Source: CAYNFR01 sp964396595 | GTDB taxonomy: Bacteria > Bacteroidota > Bacteroidia > Chitinophagales > Saprospiraceae | NCBI GenBank assembly: GCA_964396595.1 | Contig: CAYNFR010000006.1 | Location: 60,862-124,861 of the forward strand | DNA length: 64,000 nt | Direction: 5' to 3' | Part shown: one piece after another, positions 59,599 to 64,000 of the stretch | How positions within the stretch are numbered: position 1 is the first letter of the stretch | How the letters are laid out: every line of letters starts with the position of its first letter | The notes under the pieces: generated by a model | Told to the model about the DNA's origin: nothing | Database searches by the model: none | Seen by the model: only the letters and a program-made list of their open reading frames with translations | Made by a program: the position numbers and the translations under genes

Positions 59599-61077
59599 TT
59601 AGGCGATGATGTCTTTTATAAGCTCTCCTTCTACATCCGTCAACCTAAATGGTCTGCCCTGAAACTCATAAGTGAAATTCTCGTGGTCCATGCCTAACTG
59701 ATTCAGAATAGTCGCTTGAATGTCAAACACGGACTGACGACCTGTAACACCCGCAAATCCGATCTCGTCTGTCTCCCCATGTGAATAAGCTCTCTTTATA
59801 CCACCACCAGCCATCCACATGGTAAAAGCGTCAGGATGATGGTCACGTCCCATATATATCTGAGCCACCCCATTTCGATTTTCCTGCATGGGCGTTCTGC
59901 CAAATTCCCCTCCCCACACGACAAGTGTTTCTTCCAGTAGTCCACGTTGTTTGAGATCAGTCAATAGCGCAGCAATAGGCTTGTCTGTCTCCCGACATTT
60001 GTCGATAAGACCTATCTCCAGCGCCGTATCTTTACTTACGCCATGAGTGTCCCATCCCCAGTCATATAACTGAACAAATCGTACCCCCTTTTCCACCAGC
60101 TTTCGTGCTAATAAGACATTATTGGCAAAAGATTCTCTACCCGGACTTGTTCCATATAATTCATGAATGTATTGTGGCTCATTAGCTATATTCATCACCT
60201 CTGGCACCTCTATTTGCATGCGAAATGCCATCTCGTATTGAGCTATTCGGGCAACGGTTTCGGGATCGTTGAATTCTTGATAGGTCAATTCATTTACCTG
60301 ATTAATAGCATCAAGCGTCAGCCTTCTTACATCGCGCGAGGTAGCGGTCGGATTGCTAAGATAGAGCACGGGGTCACCTTTTGACTGGCACTGGACACCT
60401 TGATACACAGAAGGCAAAAATCCGCTACCCCATACTTGCTTACCGGCGTCAGGGTGAGCACCACCTGATGTCAATACAATGAAGCCAGGCAAGTTCTGAT
60501 TCTCTGAGCCCAGACCATACGCTGCCCAGCTACCCATACTCGGACGTCCGGGTCTTGCAGAACCGGTGTGCATGAGCAATTGTGCAGGAGCATGATTAAA
60601 TTGATCTGTATGTACCGCTCTTAAAAAACTCACCTCATCTGCTACTTTTTTGAAATAAGGAAGACGATCAGAAACCAAATGTCCCGACTCTCCTACTTGT
60701 GTGAATTGAGCTTGAGATCCCAGTAATTTGGGCACACCACGTATAAAGGCAAACTGCTTGCCTTCAAGTAATGATGTCGGGCAAGCTTGACCACTTAATT
60801 TATTGAGCAACGGTTTAAGCTCGAACAACTCGTATTGAGAAGGTGCACCGGCCATGTGTAGATAAATTACAGATTTGGCCTTCGGGGCAAAATGTGGTGC
60901 ATGAGCCAGCAGCTGGTGAACTAAGTTATCATTTTTGCTAGGCACACTGCATGAACCCATCCATCCCATAGCCATTGCTCCAAGACCCATTCCACCGACT
61001 TTCAAGAACTCTCGACGCGTATTGAGTTGACTATTGCGTAGCCGTAATTCGTTTGACAATCCCTTTACTCTGCTCAT
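59599..61077 (-). CDS. Tat-exported DUF1501 protein
   Basis: This 492-residue protein has a twin-arginine signal (TRREFLK, Arg21-Arg22, followed by VGGMGLGAMAMGWMG). The DUF1501 domain belongs to the sulfatase/alkaline-phosphatase-like superfamily: SVIYLHMAGAPSQYELFELKP at ~70-90, GHLVSDRLPYF, FNHAPAQLLMHTG, GWDTHGVSKD and GGEFGRTPMQENRNGVAQ near 395-412. Its biochemical activity is not established. It is almost always found beside a DUF1549/DUF1553 cytochrome protein, as here, one base downstream. Confidence 0.9.
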   Translation of the reverse strand: MSRVKGLSNELRLRNSQLNTRREFLKVGGMGLGAMAMGWMGSCSVPSKNDNLVHQLLAHAPHFAPKAKSVIYLHMAGAPSQYELFELKPLLNKLSGQACPTSLLEGKQFAFIRGVPKLLGSQAQFTQVGESGHLVSDRLPYFKKVADEVSFLRAVHTDQFNHAPAQLLMHTGSARPGRPSMGSWAAYGLGSENQNLPGFIVLTSGGAHPDAGKQVWGSGFLPSVYQGVQCQSKGDPVLYLSNPTATSRDVRRLTLDAINQVNELTYQEFNDPETVARIAQYEMAFRMQIEVPEVMNIANEPQYIHELYGTSPGRESFANNVLLARKLVEKGVRFVQLYDWGWDTHGVSKDTALEIGLIDKCRETDKPIAALLTDLKQRGLLEETLVVWGGEFGRTPMQENRNGVAQIYMGRDHHPDAFTMWMAGGGIKRAYSHGETDEIGFAGVTGRQSVFDIQATILNQLGMDHENFTYEFQGRPFRLTDVEGELIKDIIA

Positions 61078-61078
61078 A

Positions 61079-63814
61079 TTATTTTACTAGTATTTCGTCC
61101 ATATTCAATATAGCCGTAGCAACGATGTTCATTGATTCTCGATGAGCTTCTTCTTCTGTAAATCGCTCTGTTAATAGCTGTTCAGCCGTGGATCGGTACA
61201 AGGCCATCAGCGCGGCTAATTTTTCCGGCGTTATTTCTCTGAATGTAGCTGAAGAATACATCTTACGTATTAGATCATCGATTTCCGCCTGATCCACATA
61301 TTCCGCATCTAAAAATCTGCTTGCAAAAGCAACTGCAGCCTCTCTATACGTCGAATCATTTAATGTAACCAGCACTTGTAATGGTGTATTCGTATGGATA
61401 CGGCGGGCAGTGCATACTTCACGCTGAGTCATATCAAATATCTGAAAGGAAGGGTAAGGGGATGTTCTCTTAATAAATGTATATATGCTTCTCCTATGAC
61501 GCCCTTCTTGCTGACTCGTCTCCCATCGCTCACTACTATAAGGCGCTTGCCAAAACCCCTCAGGCTGATAAGGCATAACCGGAGCACCATACATGTCCGA
61601 ATTTAAGAGTCCCGATATACTTAATGCCTGATCTCTAATCTCCTCTGCAGATAATCGCCGTCGCGCCCCTCTGGACAAATACTGATTATACGGATCAATG
61701 CGTTGATGATCGACAGAAATTGATGCATCTCTTCTATAAGCATCCGAGAGAACGATTTCTTTAATCAGTCGCTTGACGCTCCAATGATAATCGTACATCC
61801 ATCTATAAGCCAATTCATCCAACAGCTCCCTATGACTAGGCACATCTCCTTGTGAACCCAAATCTTCTAATGTCACCACAATGCCCCGACCAAACAACTG
61901 CGCCCACACCCTATTTACAAATGTGCGCGCAGTCAAGGGATTATTTTTATCTACTATCCATCGCCCAAAAGCCAGTCGATCTTTAGGCCTATCGGCAAAT
62001 GCCAACACAGAAGGGACATCAGGATTTACCGCTATGGTAGGAGTCAACCAATTACCTCTATCAAGCAAAAAAGTCCCTCTTTGTCGATCATCCGGATTAG
62101 GCCACATAATCAAGGTATAAGGCATTTCTGCCAGCAACAATTGATGATATAACTCTTTCATTTTCCGATGATCACTTAAACCCTTACCAGGGAAACCCTC
62201 CCCAAAATACAACCAATCCAATTGCACGATCATGGCATTGGGATCTACATTTTCTCCATGTATATATTCCAGAAATAGGTCATGATTCCCTTTGGAAGGC
62301 TTCAGTGGAATTTCATGAAGCGAGTATTTCCATTTAGTGTCCTTAAGGGGGATCGCCCCAATAATCTCGCCTTGTCTGTTATTCAACCTTATATTGAGTG
62401 TTCCGTTGCCGGCAGTGGAGATTAATTTAACGAGTATTATCTCAACATTTGACAACGGAATATTCGTAAACCTTGCCGATCCATTATTGCGCAGGCCGAG
62501 ATACTTGGTATCGTAATGCTCAGCATTGAGCATGTTATCAGACTCAATAGAATAGATGATGGGTTGGAGTGTTTTAATTTGATTCTTGATACGATGAGCA
62601 TGTTCTGATGATTCCACCTTATTAATCCAGGTAGTTATAGAATCGAGTCTTGATGTATTGATACTATCTAAAAACCTCAACCATGGATAATCCCGATGCG
62701 TATCCGCATCACGTGTATTATTAAAATAGGCCAACGAAGTATAATATCCCTCATGCTTGATAGGATCATAAGGATGTCCATGACATTGAACACAAGCCAT
62801 CGTCGTTCCCATGATACCTTCCCATGTAGTGTTAACACGATCCATGACCGCTAGCATGCGATATTCTTCATTATCTGTTCCTCCTTCGTCATTTGTCTGA
62901 GTATTGCGATGAAATCCTGTAGCGATGAGCTGATCATCAGTAGGATTGTCAAGTAGATCTCCGGCTATCTGTTCGATGACAAATCGGTCATATCCTAAAT
63001 CTTCATTAAATGCACGGATGACATAGTCTCGATAGCGCCATATGCTTCGTGATGGGTCGCGCTCGAAACCCTTCGAATCAGCATACCTCGCGATGTCAAG
63101 CCACATCGATGTCCATTTTTCCCCAAATCCGGGATTTGCCAATAGACTGTCCACCACCATTTCGTAGGAAATCACTTTATTAACATATCTCTCAACAAGC
63201 GAGCTCGGTGGTGGCAATCCAATCAGATCAAAACCTAAGCGCCTCACCAATACTTCCGGCGAAGCCTCTTCCTTGGGCTTGATCTTATTTTGTACTAGCT
63301 TCCTATTGATATGACTGTCTATAAAATGCTCTTCTGCTGACTTGGATGAGACGAAACTCATTAAAGCGTTAGGCATCCGAGTTTGAGGTGCTTTAATGGG
63401 CTCATACGCCCAATGTATTCCCCACGGAGCACCTTGCTTAATCCATCTAGTCAATATACCAATTTCTCGATCAGTCAAAGCCGGCTTATCCAATGGCATT
63501 CGTTCTGAAGGATCTTTGCTTTTAATCCTTCTTATTAATTCACTCTTATGCGTATTCCCCGGCACAATGGGATAATTGCCTGATTCTCCCACTATTAAAG
63601 CTTGATCTCTATTTAAAAGCGAGAATCCGCCATTGGCACGAACACCGCCGTGGCATGAAATACAATGTTTGTTGAGAACCGGCTTTACATCAAGGTTATA
63701 GTCGATCCTGTCAGAATCCCTTGTTAAAAGATACCACCCTCCCAGAAATATAGCAGAAACAATCAATAGTCTTTTCAACACAACGCTATTATCGTCCTCA
63801 ATATAATCAATCAA
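61079..63814 (-). CDS. PVC-type cytochrome protein with DUF1549 and DUF1553 domains
   Basis: This 911-residue protein has an N-terminal membrane helix (LLIVSAIFLGGWYLL). It contains a PSCyt1 cytochrome domain with CISCH at 51-55, a DUF1549 domain (about 150-370) with a second CxxCH (CVQCHGHPYDP, about 341), a galactose-binding-like insert, and a C-terminal DUF1553 domain (about 615-870: NPLTARTFVNRVWAQLFGRGIV, LGSQGDVPSHRELLDELA, RRLSAEEIRDQALSISG). It is probably extracytoplasmic and electron-carrying. It is the first gene of the three-gene operon with DUF1501 and DUF2231 proteins. The substrate is unknown. Confidence 0.92.
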   Translation of the reverse strand: MIDYIEDDNSVVLKRLLIVSAIFLGGWYLLTRDSDRIDYNLDVKPVLNKHCISCHGGVRANGGFSLLNRDQALIVGESGNYPIVPGNTHKSELIRRIKSKDPSERMPLDKPALTDREIGILTRWIKQGAPWGIHWAYEPIKAPQTRMPNALMSFVSSKSAEEHFIDSHINRKLVQNKIKPKEEASPEVLVRRLGFDLIGLPPPSSLVERYVNKVISYEMVVDSLLANPGFGEKWTSMWLDIARYADSKGFERDPSRSIWRYRDYVIRAFNEDLGYDRFVIEQIAGDLLDNPTDDQLIATGFHRNTQTNDEGGTDNEEYRMLAVMDRVNTTWEGIMGTTMACVQCHGHPYDPIKHEGYYTSLAYFNNTRDADTHRDYPWLRFLDSINTSRLDSITTWINKVESSEHAHRIKNQIKTLQPIIYSIESDNMLNAEHYDTKYLGLRNNGSARFTNIPLSNVEIILVKLISTAGNGTLNIRLNNRQGEIIGAIPLKDTKWKYSLHEIPLKPSKGNHDLFLEYIHGENVDPNAMIVQLDWLYFGEGFPGKGLSDHRKMKELYHQLLLAEMPYTLIMWPNPDDRQRGTFLLDRGNWLTPTIAVNPDVPSVLAFADRPKDRLAFGRWIVDKNNPLTARTFVNRVWAQLFGRGIVVTLEDLGSQGDVPSHRELLDELAYRWMYDYHWSVKRLIKEIVLSDAYRRDASISVDHQRIDPYNQYLSRGARRRLSAEEIRDQALSISGLLNSDMYGAPVMPYQPEGFWQAPYSSERWETSQQEGRHRRSIYTFIKRTSPYPSFQIFDMTQREVCTARRIHTNTPLQVLVTLNDSTYREAAVAFASRFLDAEYVDQAEIDDLIRKMYSSATFREITPEKLAALMALYRSTAEQLLTERFTEEEAHRESMNIVATAILNMDEILVK

Positions 63815-63875
63815 CTTGATATCTCATACCACCGATTAACCAATTGACAACATGAATAAAAAAAGCGTAGCAAAG

Positions 63876-63907
63876 TTTGTAACAGAAGAATTAGCGTTAT
63901 ACATTTG
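63876..63907 (+). promoter_or_regulatory. Bacteroidota-type promoter of tRNA-Asp
   Basis: TTTG at 63876-63879 and, 20 bases further on, TACATTTG at 63900-63907 fit the TTG-N17-23-TAnnTTTG consensus. The tRNA starts 40 bases after the -7 box. Confidence 0.75.
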
Positions 63908-63946
63908 CACCCGCTCGAAGAGTAAATGAACCCTTCGATTTAATAT

Positions 63947-64000
63947 GGTCTGGTAGTTCAGTTGGTTAGAATACCTGCCTGTCACGCAGGGGGTCGCGGG
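63947..64000 (+). tRNA. tRNA-Asp (GTC), 3' end cut by window
   Basis: The acceptor start GGTCTGG, D-arm AGTTCAGTTGGTTAGAAT and anticodon stem-loop CCTGC-CTGTCAC-GCAGG (anticodon GTC) are complete. The sequence ends in the variable/T-arm region at the window edge. Confidence 0.95.

Noticed and set aside
1..64000. CRISPR array, prophage, insertion sequence or toxin-antitoxin pair
   Set aside because: No regularly spaced repeats, integrase, transposase, phage structural gene or paired small genes were found on either strand.

Overview
The window reads as a chromosomal segment of a Bacteroidota bacterium, most likely a member of the Saprospiria. The evidence is: type IX secretion (T9SS) sorting domains of both kinds (a CHU_C-type end at 2476-5007 and a 'Por'-type end at 16335-18917); Bacteroidota promoters of the TTG/TAnnTTTG type before several genes; families largely confined to Bacteroidota (DUF4230, DUF4252, DUF6503, probably DUF6913 and DUF6733); a short CarB; the greA-HIT pair; and an ECF sigma factor beside an outer-membrane barrel protein. 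Several PVC-type (Planctomycete-like) haem proteins are present, as is common in Saprospiraceae. No phage, insertion sequence or CRISPR array was seen.

Layout. 1-7600: the 3' part of a HEAT/cytochrome c dehydrogenase-like protein, a large T9SS protein, a YpdA-like flavoprotein, a tiny membrane protein and a lipoprotein. 7747-11698 (minus): dapA, a DUF6913-like gene and accA in one operon, preceded by a DASS anion transporter. 11869-13191: a broken gene and a repeat-bearing spacer. 13192-22548 (minus): a DUF4252-like lipoprotein, a HEAT-like gene tightly linked to nadE, then a surface module of ECF sigma factor, sigma-linked outer-membrane barrel, duplicated secreted protein and SdrD-B-domain T9SS protein. 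22639-28848: DUF4230, ruvC, HIT, greA, a 2-hydroxyacid dehydrogenase and carB. 29070-32092 (minus): a secreted metzincin protease and a discoidin-domain protein. 32691-40741 (plus): acyltransferase, ligA, DUF6503, secreted amidohydrolase, GT4 glycosyltransferase, UDP-glucose dehydrogenase and UDP-xylose synthase. 40750-44834 (minus): thrS-metG. 45013-50440: a 1215-residue haem/PA14/propeller/DUF1080 fusion convergent with a Tat-exported Gfo/Idh/MocA oxidoreductase. 50461-53933: a tRNA methyltransferase and a Baeyer-Villiger-type monooxygenase flanked by two gene relics. 53934-58153: a helical-repeat protein, then glnK-amtB-outer-membrane protein with a clear terminator. 58297-63814 (minus): a three-gene PVC-type operon (DUF1553, DUF1501, DUF2231/cytochrome). 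The window ends inside a tRNA-Asp gene with a good promoter.

Functional themes: (a) extracytoplasmic, haem-linked oxidative breakdown of sugars or glycans (1-2199, 45013-50440, 58297-63814); (b) surface and secreted T9SS proteins, one group linked to an ECF sigma factor; (c) UDP-glucuronate/UDP-xylose supply for a glycan; (d) ammonium uptake under a PII protein lacking the usual uridylylation tyrosine.

The most unusual non-gene signal is a family of diverged intergenic repeats (12762-12922, 48722-48883, 48978-49050, 58234-58303, perhaps 53870-53933). They carry a decayed palindrome of the form CTTGTCTCG-N6-CGAGACAAG. All lie in sense orientation after gene 3' ends, and two run through the stop codon of the gene they follow. 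All comparisons were made by eye.
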